Part shown: positions 18,419 through 27,903 of the stretch, piece after piece | How positions within the stretch are numbered: position 1 is the stretch's first letter | How the letters are laid out: every line of letters begins with the position of its first letter | The notes under the pieces: model-generated | What the model was told of the DNA's origin: nothing | The model's database searches: none | The model's input: only the letters and a program-made list of their open reading frames with translations | Assembly (NCBI RefSeq): GCF_006716305.1 | Contig: NZ_VFOU01000001.1 | Span: forward strand, 682,001 to 746,000 | Direction of reading: 5' to 3' | Source of the DNA: Enteractinococcus coprophilus | GTDB taxonomy: Bacteria > Actinomycetota > Actinomycetes > Actinomycetales > Micrococcaceae | DNA: 64,000 nt | Program-made: the position numbers and the translations under genes

Positions 18419-19720
18419 AGATGTTGGCTCCAAATAAAGACCACCCCGGCTTATCCGGCCTACCCTATCTAAGTAAATCTCGCCCTAATGCGGTGCAAAT
18501 GATGCCCTACGAACAAGGAGGCGCCGCCTTGAGAACGCTGACGAAGACTGCAGGCAGTGGCGAAGTAGTCTCGAACCTATCTAGGTGTAGATCTGTGACA
18601 TGACGAAGCCTTCGGTGGGAGTGACGCTTTCGCAGTAAAGATGAGGTCACCTCAGCATGTGGACGCAGGTAGTCCACGAACGATGCAAGCCCCAGAAATA
18701 AGCTTCGGCTTAGTGTCAGTCACCTGTTTGAACATCGTCGATACGCCCGACCTTCACCGCTGACCTGAGACTACTTGCGACTGGGCCCGCTAACAGACCT
18801 CCGGCCATGGCCGAGTGCAATCCTCGGGCCGGTGATAGGATCCATTGGTTAGTCATCGTCGATTACCCTATAAACCATGAGTGGGCAGCATGCACTGCGC
18901 GGATCTGACTAAAGCTCCGGGGGCATGTGGGTCCTCAACGATCAGATCCACAACTGCATCATTCGAAAGGGGTCATCGAAGACGCGACGCTAAGACACTG
19001 ATGACTCAAGCATTGCCGCACCTGCAGTTTAAGCGGGTGTCGCTGGGTCAATGAAGGTCGCCGTTAGTGCGCATTCGATGTTGCTTCTGATCACTATGAG
19101 TACCAAAAAAGCCTGGCGGGATCTCGCTTCGCCAGCCGTAACCGAGTGTCGCACCGGTAGCACAGTGGCTTGTTCCACGGTCTCCTTCCAGAGGACCCAG
19201 GTAACGGACCGAGCGAACCTGCCCGAGAGCGTAAGGTACCCAAGGTACTAGTCGATCCATTGCGAGCCCCACCGGCGGATAAAATTTCAGTCGATGACCG
19301 TCATTTTTTGCAGAAACAAAACCTATTAAATCAACGCCCGAGTCGGGGGAGAGGGTTGAGCAAGAGCCCTCAACGTCAATACTGCGTGATCATTTCCAGG
19401 CAGCCGCCGGTGGGATTCTAGAAGCATTCGGTAGCTGCGTTAATCCTCAGCCCGTCGTCCAGGAACTCGAGGCATAGGAAATCCTGTACCGACGAACACA
19501 GATATCGGCTTAACATATCTCTAAGACCGCATTACAGCGTCGTGAGCGTAGACGGAATTCTACCTTTGGGAGAGTAAAAGAGCGCACACATGCCGCTTTA
19601 CTGGTGCGGGCCTAACCTAAGGCCGACGTCTCTGCGCGAACTGAAGGTCCCGTGCAGTTCACAGTGGAAGACAACATAGCTGACACTGTCGGCAGGATTG
19701 TGCCAACCTACGCGAGATTA

Positions 19721-19734
19721 GTTTCACGTGAAAC
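19721..19734. promoter_or_regulatory. parS site 5
   Basis: The perfect 14-bp core GTTTCACGTGAAAC without extended flanking symmetry, about 1.3 kb from site 4. Confidence 0.93.
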
Positions 19735-21074
19735 ACCGCCTTGAGACAGCTAATTATTTCTACGCATAGTGCAAGCAACAGCCCAGGTTGTGCGAAGTTC
19801 CCAATCCCTGAGGACCCCATTAAGACTCGACGGTGCAACACTTCAACCCCTTATCTTGAGCTGCAACCGCCCTATTTACTAACTTGCAATAGCTCAACGC
19901 TCCGACTCAGCCATCGTTGCATCCACCAGAGGACCGAGACCGGTTCTCAAGCCACCAGCCAACACAAGAAAAGAGAAGACTGCTAGCTGACCAAGACGTA
20001 CTGATTGAAGTAATCGCAGTTGCATCAAAGGCATCTTGGACTGCTGCCCGAGGGAAATGTAGATCTACGGAAATTATCGCGATCCTTCGATTCTCTCCAC
20101 AACGAAGAGAACATTTGTCTGCGACCACTCATCACCATGCACATGGGTATGAACCGCTTAGCCTCGTCAGTGGCCATGCACCAGGGGGAGGGGAGATGCG
20201 CAGAGCGGACCAAGCGCTACACTCTCCAAGCAGGGGTCCGCGACTCTCCGCGTCCACTGTCAATCGGAATCTCACTCATCTCGAAATCTCCTTTGGTCAA
20301 AAACGACTGGTATAACCCGGGGAGATATCTCGGCATTACCATGGGGTAACATCGAGCACCGACTGCTGGTGATTCCTCATAGATCAGCATTATAGGAATC
20401 AACTCAGATACGTATTCGGTACCAGAAGTTTTCTGAATAATGAGCAACTCGACTTACCCCGCAAGGACATTACTATCAATGACCTTGGTCCACAGCTTTT
20501 GCAGGCTCCGTGGCTGCGTGGAACCTTTAACCCAATAAGACACGAAACCTTTGCTCTCAGGCAGGCTCTTGTTGTGGACGGACAAGTGTTGCCAAAGAAT
20601 TATTCTAATCTGTCAACGGAGAGTGGCTTCCTCGCATGCGCTACTCTGCTTCACGTCCGAAGATGTTCACCTAATGAGAGGATGCTCGCCCGGTGAATGG
20701 AATACATCGTGAAACCTGGAACGCCTTATGAACGCTGCGAGCAAGCATAATGAATATTGACGCCTTAGTTGACGGGTACACATTCTTTGCTTTCGCCACG
20801 GTTGGACTCAGACCTCTATTCCGTGCCGCAAAGTCTATCAATCCAGCTGGCACCGCATCGGCTACGTCCCTGCACTACGGGAAAGCTAATAGGGGAGTGC
20901 CGCTTGCGCTAAAGCATTATGCCAGCACCAGTGCAGAGCATTCTCGTATGACTTCAGGATCCGTGAGGGCTTCGAAAGTACTCTGAACTAGTGGAGCTAC
21001 CGAACTCTGTGATGCTGACACCCGAAAGCTTTGATCGTCGGCAGACCAGCAGGTGGTGCGCCGACGTTTTAGAG

Positions 21075-21092
21075 GTGTTTCACGTGAAACAC
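21075..21092. promoter_or_regulatory. parS site 6 in an 18-bp palindrome
   Basis: GTGTTTCACGTGAAACAC is a perfect parS about 100 bp beyond the parA stop codon. Confidence 0.95.
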
Positions 21093-21192
21093 TACGGATT
21101 ACGGGCCGCATCGAGGGAGCCCAGACGAACTAGGGGCTCAGAGAAGCACCAAGTCAGCAATTTTCATGCATAGTGCTGAGTTTAGGCGTGGT

Positions 21193-22140
21193 CTATTTTT
21201 TAGTGCCGCGTTCGGCGATTTCCATGGCCGCTTCGCGGTAACTGAGCGCACCCGTAGAACTCGGATCATAAGTCAGCACACTTTGCTGATATGACGGAGC
21301 CTCCGAGATTCGCACGTTACGCGGGATGATGGATTTGAGCACCTGTTCCGGAAAGAACTCACGGACTTCTTCGGCAACCTGGACTGCGAGGTTCGTGCGG
21401 GAGTCATACATGGTCAATAGGATCGTCGACACGTGGAGGTTCGGGTTCAGGTGCTGCTGGATCATATCGATGTTTTTAACCAGCTGTGAGAGCCCTTCGA
21501 GCGCATAGTACTCGGTCTGTATCGGGATGAGCACCTCATTAGCGGCCACAAATGCGTTGACAGTCAGGAGTCCCAAGCTCGGAGGGCAGTCAATAAAAAT
21601 ATAATCAATACGCGGCATCGCATTGGCCTCGCGGTGTTCGAAGTACCGCTTCAAGGCGCGCGTGAGTCGTTGCTCCCGGGCCACCAATGATACGAGCTCA
21701 ATCTCAGCACCGGCAAGGTCAATCGTTGAGGGCGCTACGTAAAGGTTGTCAGTCTCCGGGTTTTCGTAAATGACGTCCTTGAGATCCCAATCCTCAATGA
21801 GCACGTTGTATATCGAAGGTGTACCCTGCGGGTGTGGAATATTTAGAGCCGTGGACGCATTGCCCTGAGGGTCCATATCCACGACCAAGACGTTCATACC
21901 CGCTCGCGCCATCGCGGTTGCCAGGTTTACAGTGGTGGTCGTTTTCCCTACTCCACCCTTTTGGTTGGAGATCGTGATGATACGGGTCTTATCCGGTTTG
22001 GGCATACGCTTGGTCTTGAGCCTTTCACGACGTCTATTTTCAGACTCCAATTGGCGAGCAAGAGGCGTGGATGCAACGATGGAAGACGTCTCTTCCAATC
22101 CACGTGAAACGTTATCTTGATCGACCAAGCCAGCCTCCAT
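21193..22140 (-). CDS. parA: Chromosome partitioning ATPase ParA
   Basis: A deviant-Walker ATPase that moves ParB-parS complexes. The P-loop SNQKGGVGKTTTTVNLATAM carries the signature lysine of the ParA/MinD family. VVDMDPQGNAST forms the A' box, YIFIDCPPSLGLLTVNAFVA the B motif, and IPIQTEYYALEGLSQL the switch region. The 315-residue length includes a basic N-terminal extension, as expected for actinobacterial chromosomal ParA. The alternative start after this extension is unlikely because NVSRGLEETS is conserved in relatives. It follows rsmG by 33 bp on the same strand, so it is probably the last gene of the rnpA-yidD-yidC-jag-rsmG-parA transcription unit. parB is 3.4 kb away. Confidence 0.95.
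   Translation of the reverse strand: MEAGLVDQDNVSRGLEETSSIVASTPLARQLESENRRRERLKTKRMPKPDKTRIITISNQKGGVGKTTTTVNLATAMARAGMNVLVVDMDPQGNASTALNIPHPQGTPSIYNVLIEDWDLKDVIYENPETDNLYVAPSTIDLAGAEIELVSLVAREQRLTRALKRYFEHREANAMPRIDYIFIDCPPSLGLLTVNAFVAANEVLIPIQTEYYALEGLSQLVKNIDMIQQHLNPNLHVSTILLTMYDSRTNLAVQVAEEVREFFPEQVLKSIIPRNVRISEAPSYQQSVLTYDPSSTGALSYREAAMEIAERGTKK
22099..22112. promoter_or_regulatory. Degenerate parS inside the parA 5' coding region
   Basis: AATCCACGTGAAAC matches 11 of 14 positions of the parS core, with the right half perfect. It overlaps the codons for NVSRG. It could be a weak ParB site or just the conserved coding sequence. Confidence 0.4.
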
Positions 22141-22173
22141 TACTTTAAATTTGAAGTATATTGTACGTGCTGG

Positions 22174-22857
22174 TTACGAACCATACGTAAGTCGTGCCAC
22201 GGTAGTGGGAACTTCTAACAGTTCCTCGCCTACAGTGAGGACTTCAGATTTTTTTGTTTTGAACTTCCGTAAAACTTTCTCAGCCTTTTCAATCTCCGCT
22301 GCGGCACTTTGGCCTTTGATGGCAAGCAGTTCTCCTTGCCCGTGGAGTAACGGCACAGTGATTGGCACCAGAGATTTCATCGCCGACACCGCACGGGCGG
22401 TCACGATATCTACGTCCACTGTATCGAAGACTTGCTCTGAACGAGCTCGGATAACGTCAACATTGTCGAGACCGAGGTCTTCCACGACCATGTCCAACCA
22501 GTCCACGCGGCGCTCTAACGGCTCGATCAATACGAATTGCACATCCGGACGAGCGATAGCCAGGGCTAAGCCGGGAAGGCCCGCCCCGGAGCCCACATCG
22601 GCAACGACAGCACCGCGGGGGAGGAGTTCTTGAACGGCAGCGCAGTTCAGAACGTGCCGATCCCACATTCGAGGGATCTCCCGTGGACCGAGCAGGCCCC
22701 ACTCTATACCCGTGGTGACCAGATGCTCGACGAAACGTTCAGCGACCTCTGTGCGGTCCCCGTAGAGCACTTCCGTGGCATCGACGATCCAGGCTTCCTG
22801 TCGATCCAACTGGGCTTCGGCAGGGTCGCTCATGGGGACAGGTTGTTTCTCAGACAA
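22174..22857 (-). CDS. rsmG: 16S rRNA (guanine527-N7)-methyltransferase RsmG
   Basis: Methylates G527 of 16S rRNA (loss gives low-level streptomycin resistance in many species). The SAM-binding motif VVADVGSGAGLPGLALAIAR is near residues 83-102 and the IEPLERRVDWLD motif follows. VTARAVSAM includes the conserved RAV motif of GidB proteins. Upstream is WGLLGPREIPRMWDRHVLNC, typical of RsmG. Length 227 fits. It lies 2 bp downstream of jag. Confidence 0.95.
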   Translation of the reverse strand: MSEKQPVPMSDPAEAQLDRQEAWIVDATEVLYGDRTEVAERFVEHLVTTGIEWGLLGPREIPRMWDRHVLNCAAVQELLPRGAVVADVGSGAGLPGLALAIARPDVQFVLIEPLERRVDWLDMVVEDLGLDNVDVIRARSEQVFDTVDVDIVTARAVSAMKSLVPITVPLLHGQGELLAIKGQSAAAEIEKAEKVLRKFKTKKSEVLTVGEELLEVPTTVARLTYGS

Positions 22858-22859
22858 GA

Positions 22860-23387
22860 CTATTCTCCGGCGCTAATCACAACGTGACGGCGTGGACCTT
22901 CACCTTCAGATTCAGAATACAGGCCAGCTTCAGCGACGACGTCATGCACGAGTTTACGTTCGTACGGGCTCATGGGTTTCATGTGCTGGGTGCCACCCTC
23001 GGACTCGACCTTGGTGATCGCTTCACGAGCGAGCTCGCGCAGCGCGTCAGCACGTTTGACCCGATGACCTGCAATATCGAGGATCAGACGCGACCGCTGG
23101 CCGGTGGACGAAAGCACAGCCAGGCGAGTGAGTTCCTGCAGTGCTTCGAGTGTCTTGCCGTCCTCGCCAACGAGGCCTTGGATGCCCTCGTCGTCTTCGG
23201 GCGCCAGCACTGACAGATAGGTCCGATTGTTGCGCACCTCGATATCGATGTCACCATCAAGGTCTGCGATATCGAGCAATTCCTCGATGTAATCGGCGGC
23301 GTGGTCGCCTTCCGCTTCGATATCCGCGACCTCAAATTCTTCTTCGTCGGTCACGTCTTCAGCGTCATTGTTTTGTTCTTCGTTCAT
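22860..23387 (-). CDS. Jag/KhpB-type KH-R3H RNA-binding protein
   Basis: A 175-residue RNA-binding protein coupled to YidC in most Gram-positives and linked to cell elongation and division control. It has a short acidic N-terminus, then a KH-like domain with IQGLVGEDGKTLEALQELTR (GxxG-type loop GEDG) and SSTGQRSRLILDIAGHR. The C-terminal R3H domain carries MSPYERKLVHDVVAE with the R-x3-H spacing. The Jag_N domain seen in Firmicutes is absent, as usual in actinobacteria. The start overlaps the yidC stop by 4 bp. Confidence 0.92.
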   Translation of the reverse strand: MNEEQNNDAEDVTDEEEFEVADIEAEGDHAADYIEELLDIADLDGDIDIEVRNNRTYLSVLAPEDDEGIQGLVGEDGKTLEALQELTRLAVLSSTGQRSRLILDIAGHRVKRADALRELAREAITKVESEGGTQHMKPMSPYERKLVHDVVAEAGLYSESEGEGPRRHVVISAGE

Positions 23388-24346
23388 CGTTTCTTCCTCG
23401 GTTTTCTCACAGGTTGCTGGCGCTGACCCTTTGGTCTCTCCGCTTTTGCCTCAGCCCGTTCTCTTGCTTCCTCAGCGGCTTTCCCAACAGGTGGCAGGCC
23501 TTTGGCAGCGCGACGTTCATTGAGTTCTCGTTCAGCAATCGAGCCGGGGGTCGGGTTACGACGGATAATGAATAGCTGCTGTCCGGTAGCCCAGAAGTTG
23601 GTTGCAGTCCAGTAGATCAGAACACCGATTGGGAAGTTGAAACCACCAATCGCAAAGACTAGCGGGAGGGCGTACAGCATGATTTTTTGGGTTTGTGCGA
23701 ACTGTCCGGTCTGGGCAGCTTCGGACATGTTTTTACCCATGAGGGTCTTCTGCATGTAGAACATGGAGACGACCATCAAGATGATGAGCACAACGGCGAC
23801 GATGACGACGTTCAGATCAAAGTTGGCGCCGAGGTTTTCACCAAGTACGTCGGACATCTGAGCGCCGGCGAACGTAGAGTTCGAAAACGAATGAATCTCT
23901 TCGGCAGACAGTGCCCCGATGGACTCGTTGTCCTGCGCGGCGCCCGAGGCATTCACGAGGACGCGGTAGAGCGCAAAGAAGAACGGCATCTGAACCAGCA
24001 TGGGCAGACAGGCTGCAAACGGACTGGTCCCGCGGTCCTTGAATAGTTGTTGCTGCTCCATCGCCATCGCCTGGCGAGAGAGTTGATCCTTTTTATTCTT
24101 ATATTTCTCTTGCAGCTTTTTAATCTCAGGCTGCAGCTCTTGCATGGCACGTTGCGATTTGATCTGTTTGACGAACACCGGGATCAACAGCGTACGGATA
24201 AGCACGACCAACAGTACAAGCGCTAGGGTCCAAGTCCACCCGGAATCGGAGTCCATCCCGAGAGCACCGAGCACCGTGTGGAACATGCTCAGTACCCACG
24301 AGACCGCCCATGTGAAGGGGAGAAGAATCGTGTCAAAAAATCCCAT
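23384..24346 (-). CDS. yidC: Membrane protein insertase YidC
   Basis: Inserts and folds membrane proteins, with or without SecYEG. It is the Gram-positive Oxa1-type protein of 320 residues, without a large periplasmic domain. The N-terminal segment is MGFFDTILLPFTWAVSWVL. LIPVFVKQIKSQRAMQELQP begins the cytosolic hairpin, including the conserved positively charged residue of the hydrophilic groove (R in LIRTLLIPVF). GTSPFAACLPMLVQMPFFFA and the later YWTATNFWATGQQLFI helices are diagnostic. The basic C-terminal tail binds ribosomes. I placed the start at ATG 24346. An in-frame ATG ten codons upstream would overlap the yidD stop. It lies between yidD and jag. Confidence 0.96.
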   Translation of the reverse strand: MGFFDTILLPFTWAVSWVLSMFHTVLGALGMDSDSGWTWTLALVLLVVLIRTLLIPVFVKQIKSQRAMQELQPEIKKLQEKYKNKKDQLSRQAMAMEQQQLFKDRGTSPFAACLPMLVQMPFFFALYRVLVNASGAAQDNESIGALSAEEIHSFSNSTFAGAQMSDVLGENLGANFDLNVVIVAVVLIILMVVSMFYMQKTLMGKNMSEAAQTGQFAQTQKIMLYALPLVFAIGGFNFPIGVLIYWTATNFWATGQQLFIIRRNPTPGSIAERELNERRAAKGLPPVGKAAEEARERAEAKAERPKGQRQQPVRKPRKKR

Positions 24347-24350
24347 AGTC

Positions 24351-24701
24351 TTATTTTTCCTCTTCGGTGGCGTCATCGTCCGGTGGAATCACCGGGTGAT
24401 TCAGTTCAATAATGAATGGTTGCTTGCCATCCGGCCAAATCCGCTTTCCTGGGGGAACCGGATCAATGCCACCATCTTGCCAAGGATGACAACGCAGCAC
24501 GCGTAGTCCTGCCATAAGGCTACCCTTAATGGCACCGTGCGTATAAACCGCTTCTAGGCCGTAGGCGGAACACGTCGGAAAGAATTTACAGACGTCCCCA
24601 TAGGTCGGAGAGATCACTCTTCGATAGGCTCGAAGAAGCCAACCAACCAGGGTCGAGGGCAACGCTCGGATGAAGCCCCATTGCGTCGCGCCTTCTTTCA
24701 C
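24351..24701 (-). CDS. yidD: Membrane protein insertion efficiency factor YidD
   Basis: A small membrane-associated protein that assists YidC-dependent insertion. The core SPTYGDVCKFFPTCSAYGLE with HGAIKGSLMAGLRVLRCHPW is nearly invariant in YidD (DUF37, cysteine-rich). The C-terminal part is a charged tail. The start is uncertain. GTG 24701 is given because it removes the overlap with rnpA and yields 116 residues, but the frame is open to 24830 and ATG 24788 is also possible, overlapping the rnpA 3' end. No ribosome-binding site settles the choice. Confidence 0.88.
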   Translation of the reverse strand: MKEGATQWGFIRALPSTLVGWLLRAYRRVISPTYGDVCKFFPTCSAYGLEAVYTHGAIKGSLMAGLRVLRCHPWQDGGIDPVPPGKRIWPDGKQPFIIELNHPVIPPDDDATEEEK

Positions 24702-24750
24702 AATAAATGGAGAAGGCTGCGCTCCAGTGGAAAATTCCGAGTGCTTATCG

Positions 24751-25128
24751 TTATTGACCACGACGCATAAACTTTCTGAGTGCCCCATGAACCGCGTGGG
24801 TTGTCGACTCTTGAAGTTCGTCGAAATCAAGCTGCGCCGAGGCCGGTAAAGCCCTGACGACTAGATCAACTGAACCGCCTGGAAGATCAACCCCAAGGTC
24901 GCGATTAAAAAGCTCGGTGACAATGGCACGCAATCGACGTTTGACGCTGTTTCGAGTCACCGCATTGCCTACAGCTTTAGACACAATGAAGCCTGCTCGA
25001 GGCGCGTCGTCAGCACTGAATCGAATATTTGCAGATACAACAACGTTCCGATTGCCGAAACGGGAACCGGAACGTTGTGTCTCAAAAAATTGTGCTGCAG
25101 TGCGTATGCGTTGGTGTTTCGGTAGCAC
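24751..25128 (-). CDS. rnpA: Ribonuclease P protein component
   Basis: Protein subunit of RNase P, which matures tRNA 5' ends. The 125-residue basic protein has GFIVSKAVGNAVTRNSVKRR followed by LR, the RNR signature. It lies directly downstream of rpmH (36-bp gap) in the universal rpmH-rnpA-yidD-yidC order. Confidence 0.95.
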   Translation of the reverse strand: MLPKHQRIRTAAQFFETQRSGSRFGNRNVVVSANIRFSADDAPRAGFIVSKAVGNAVTRNSVKRRLRAIVTELFNRDLGVDLPGGSVDLVVRALPASAQLDFDELQESTTHAVHGALRKFMRRGQ

Positions 25129-25164
25129 TCAATCAAGCTCCTGGGCCACCGGCACCGAGCTTCT

Positions 25165-25302
25165 TTATGCGCTCAGGCGTGCGCGACCCTTGGTGCGACG
25201 TGCCGATAGAACTGCACGACCGGCGCGGGTACGCATACGGGAACGGAAACCATGCTTACGGGCACGGCGGCGGTTATTCGGCTGAAAAGTCCGCTTAGAC
25301 AC
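25165..25302 (-). CDS. rpmH: Ribosomal protein L34
   Basis: A 45-residue basic ribosomal protein read on the minus strand from GTG 25302: it begins [20 protein letters not shown], continues [20 protein letters not shown], and ends RARLSA before TAA. This is the complete L34 sequence pattern. A GTG start plus the small size make it easy to miss. It is the first gene of the rpmH-rnpA-yidD-yidC run, divergent from dnaA. Confidence 0.97.
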   Translation of the reverse strand: MSKRTFQPNNRRRARKHGFRSRMRTRAGRAVLSARRTKGRARLSA

Positions 25303-25720
25303 TGTTATTCTCCACACTCATTCAAACGCGGAAGCGTGCTTGGGAAGTACGTTTCAAACTGCGTTTGCCCAAAAACTTCGGCGATATTCGTTCATTATTT
25401 GTTAATGTCCTACCGGTCGCAGCCACAAAATGGGCACGCTTCGCCCCGCGTAAGACTTCCCTAGTCTAAGAACAGTGACCGCTTAGGTCAAATCCGCACT
25501 CACGTTCGATTACCCGAATACGCTTACTGTGTATAAGCTGTGCATAACTATCTCTTGCCTGTGGAAATTAAGGCTAGGGTTGGGGAAGGCTCATATTCGG
25601 AACTGCGGGAACATGCGGCTGCAGTCCGAAATATATGGTCTATAAGTGATGCGTAAATAGTGCGGTGATGACGAGAGGAACTCAGAGTCAGTGCGGGACC
25701 GATGAGGTGGGGTTTAAAAG
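25303..25720. promoter_or_regulatory. rpmH-dnaA intergenic region with DnaA boxes
   Basis: This 418-bp gap contains the divergent promoters of rpmH and dnaA. On the minus strand there are two consensus-type DnaA boxes (TTATNCACA), at 25528-25536 and 25539-25547, and a weaker box at 25560-25568. The first two are separated by only 2 bp. Their position upstream of dnaA suits autoregulation of dnaA or an auxiliary origin element. Confidence 0.75.
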
Positions 25721-27241
25721 ATGGGTGTCAGTGAATCGATTATCAACTCGTGGCAGCGAGTTGTTGATACTGTCCGCGCCTCAGGTGACATCGGACCTAG
25801 TCAAATGGGGTTTTTAGATCTGGCTCGGCCGCAGGGACTCATCGCGAACACCCTGCTATTAGCCGTTCCAAATGAGATGACTCGGGACATTCTAGAGAAC
25901 CAGCTGCAAGAACATCTTGCACGAGCACTCACTCAAATCTTTGGGACAGAGATCAATTGCGCTTACTCCATTGACACGAATATGCATGCTTTTGCACCCG
26001 AGATTCCGAGTTCTCCACTGCGATCCACACCCGAGCCCGCCCCTGTGGACAATGTTGTGAATATCTCCGAGGCTGCCCACGATAGAGCCGATAGATTTCA
26101 GTCCGATGAGCCCCTGTTAGATGAGCTTTTTTCCTCGAGGACCAATCCCGCCGCCACTCCCAGTGGTGGATTGCAACAAAATATTTCGCCAAGTTCAGGT
26201 GAACGGTCACGCCTGAATGAGCATTACCATTTCGACAACTTCATTACCGGTTCGTCTAACCGTTTCGCACACGCCGCCGCCTATGCCGTAGCCGAATCTC
26301 CCGCCAAGTCATATAACCCGCTGTTTATCTACGGAGAATCTGGACTCGGCAAAACTCACCTATTACACGCTATCGGGCATTACGCTCAAGAACTCTTCCC
26401 TGGACTTCGCGTGCGTTACGTCAATTCAGAAGAATTCACCAATGACTTCATTAACTCGATTCGTCACGACGAAGGCGCATCCTTCAAGCAGATCTATCGC
26501 AACGTTGACATTCTGCTCATTGATGACATCCAGTTCATGGCGAATAAAGAAGCCACGGTCGAAGAGTTCTTCCACACGTTCAACGCGCTGTATAACAACA
26601 ACAAACAAGTCGTCATCACCTCGGACTTGCCGCCCAAGCAGTTATCTGGATTCGAAGAGCGCCTGCGTTCTCGCTTCGAATGGGGACTGACCACCGATAT
26701 TCAGCCGCCTGATCTTGAGACTCGTATCGCGATCTTGGCAAAAAAGGCCGATGCAGAAGGGATCACTGTTCCCGCCGATGCATTGGAATATATTGCCTCG
26801 CGCATCGATACGAATATTCGCGAACTTGAAGGCGCCCTCACCCGTGTGACTGCTTATGCCTCGTTGAATAATGAGCCCATCAACCTCGATCAGGCCCAGT
26901 ACATTCTCAAGGATCTGATCACCGACGACGACGCTCAAGAAATTACGTCGGATCTGATTATGGATGAGACCGCCAATTACTTCGGTTTCTCTATCGCCGA
27001 TCTCCAATCCAAATCTCGTACACGCACTCTGGTGACCGCACGCCAAATTGCGATGTATCTTTTGCGTGAGCTCACCGAAATGTCACTACCGCGCATTGGC
27101 GCAGAGTTCGGCGGACGCGACCACACCACCGTGATGCACGCAGATCGAAAGATTCGAGATTTGATGAGCCAACGTCATGCGATATACAACCAGGTCACCG
27201 AGCTGACCAACAAGATTAAGCAGCGCGCACGGAATATCTAG
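25721..27241 (+). CDS. dnaA: Chromosomal replication initiator DnaA
   Basis: An AAA+ initiator that melts oriC and loads the replicative helicase. The 506-residue protein has an N-terminal domain I (ESIINSWQRVVDTVRASG), a variable acidic linker, AAA+ Walker A YGESGLGKTHLLHAIGHYAQ, Walker B ILLIDDIQFMANKEATVEEF, and sensor 2/arginine finger regions. The C-terminal DnaA-box-binding domain has the signature GAEFGGRDHTTVMHADRKI. The start ATG 25721 is preceded by GAGGTGGGG. DnaA boxes lie upstream of the gene and downstream in oriC. Confidence 0.98.
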   Translation: MGVSESIINSWQRVVDTVRASGDIGPSQMGFLDLARPQGLIANTLLLAVPNEMTRDILENQLQEHLARALTQIFGTEINCAYSIDTNMHAFAPEIPSSPLRSTPEPAPVDNVVNISEAAHDRADRFQSDEPLLDELFSSRTNPAATPSGGLQQNISPSSGERSRLNEHYHFDNFITGSSNRFAHAAAYAVAESPAKSYNPLFIYGESGLGKTHLLHAIGHYAQELFPGLRVRYVNSEEFTNDFINSIRHDEGASFKQIYRNVDILLIDDIQFMANKEATVEEFFHTFNALYNNNKQVVITSDLPPKQLSGFEERLRSRFEWGLTTDIQPPDLETRIAILAKKADAEGITVPADALEYIASRIDTNIRELEGALTRVTAYASLNNEPINLDQAQYILKDLITDDDAQEITSDLIMDETANYFGFSIADLQSKSRTRTLVTARQIAMYLLRELTEMSLPRIGAEFGGRDHTTVMHADRKIRDLMSQRHAIYNQVTELTNKIKQRARNI

Positions 27242-27903
27242 AGATATTACGCACTCGTTGTTGAATCAGACAATAAGGGTTTAACAGGCGGTTAAACCCG
27301 GATACCTTCAAGTTAAGGTTGAGGGCTAGTCCACATACCCCCAGTACCCCTATTTCCGCTCGTGCTTGCTGAAACAGCGCTCCGCAGTAAACCGGGGTCC
27401 ACGGTAATCCACAGGTTTCCACAGACTTATCCACACTGAAGATTAACTCCATTATCCACGTTGTGGATAAGCCTGTGGATTCTTAAGGGATAAGTGGAAT
27501 AGAGTTGCGGATAACTCTATTAATCGGTGGAATTACAACGATGTAACGAGTTTGGTCCTGCACAGCTTGCCCACAAGCGAATCGAGCGCCCTGCACTTTA
27601 ATCTCCACAGCAAATTCGTTATAGGGGTGCGGATGCACAGGCTTTTCCACAGTATCCACACCACCTACTATTACCCCTATTCCTTTAAACACCTCTAAAT
27701 AACGATGGGCTGACCATTTTGAACTCGACTCACTGAAAAAGAGGTTTTCTCGTTTGCACCAAATAACCCCGAAAGACACCACTTGTGTCGCATGCGTCCC
27801 TAAAGCGCGCTAAGCTAACTAGCGCACCTCTATAAATTCAGGTGCCAACGTATTATCAACGGCAATTTGCATTGCAAGCACTCAACGGGAAGGCAGACTC
27901 TTC
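27242..27903. other. Chromosomal origin of replication (oriC)
   Basis: A 662-bp dnaA-dnaN intergenic region, the standard place for actinobacterial oriC. Perfect DnaA boxes (TTATCCACA) lie at 27427-27435 (plus) and 27462-27470 (minus). Near-matches are at 27405-27413, 27415-27423, 27452-27460, 27474-27482 (minus), 27643-27651 and 27652-27660, the last two adjacent. The pair at 27452 and 27462 forms an inverted repeat. An A/T-rich stretch near 27675-27705 (CCTTTAAACACCTCTAAAT) is a plausible unwinding element. dnaN starts right after. Confidence 0.92.

Larger units (their letters stand above)
17829..21192. other. Gene-free parS-rich interval between parB and parA
   Basis: About 3.4 kb with no credible gene. 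The longest frames (for example 19917-20315, 132 codons) lack recognisable protein patterns, ribosome-binding sites or typical actinobacterial codon bias. The visible function is six perfect copies of the GTTTCACGTGAAAC core, at 17865, 18157, 18248, 18400, 19721 and 21077, which makes the interval look like the chromosomal centromere. I looked for tRNA, SRP-RNA-like folds and gene relics and saw none. In most actinobacteria parA and parB are adjacent or overlapping, so the interval is an insertion or expansion. Confidence 0.75.

Noticed and set aside
19917-20315. Possible 132-residue gene in the parA-parB gap
   Set aside because: No ribosome-binding site, no protein-like pattern, and equally long frames overlap it on the other frame, as expected for non-coding DNA.
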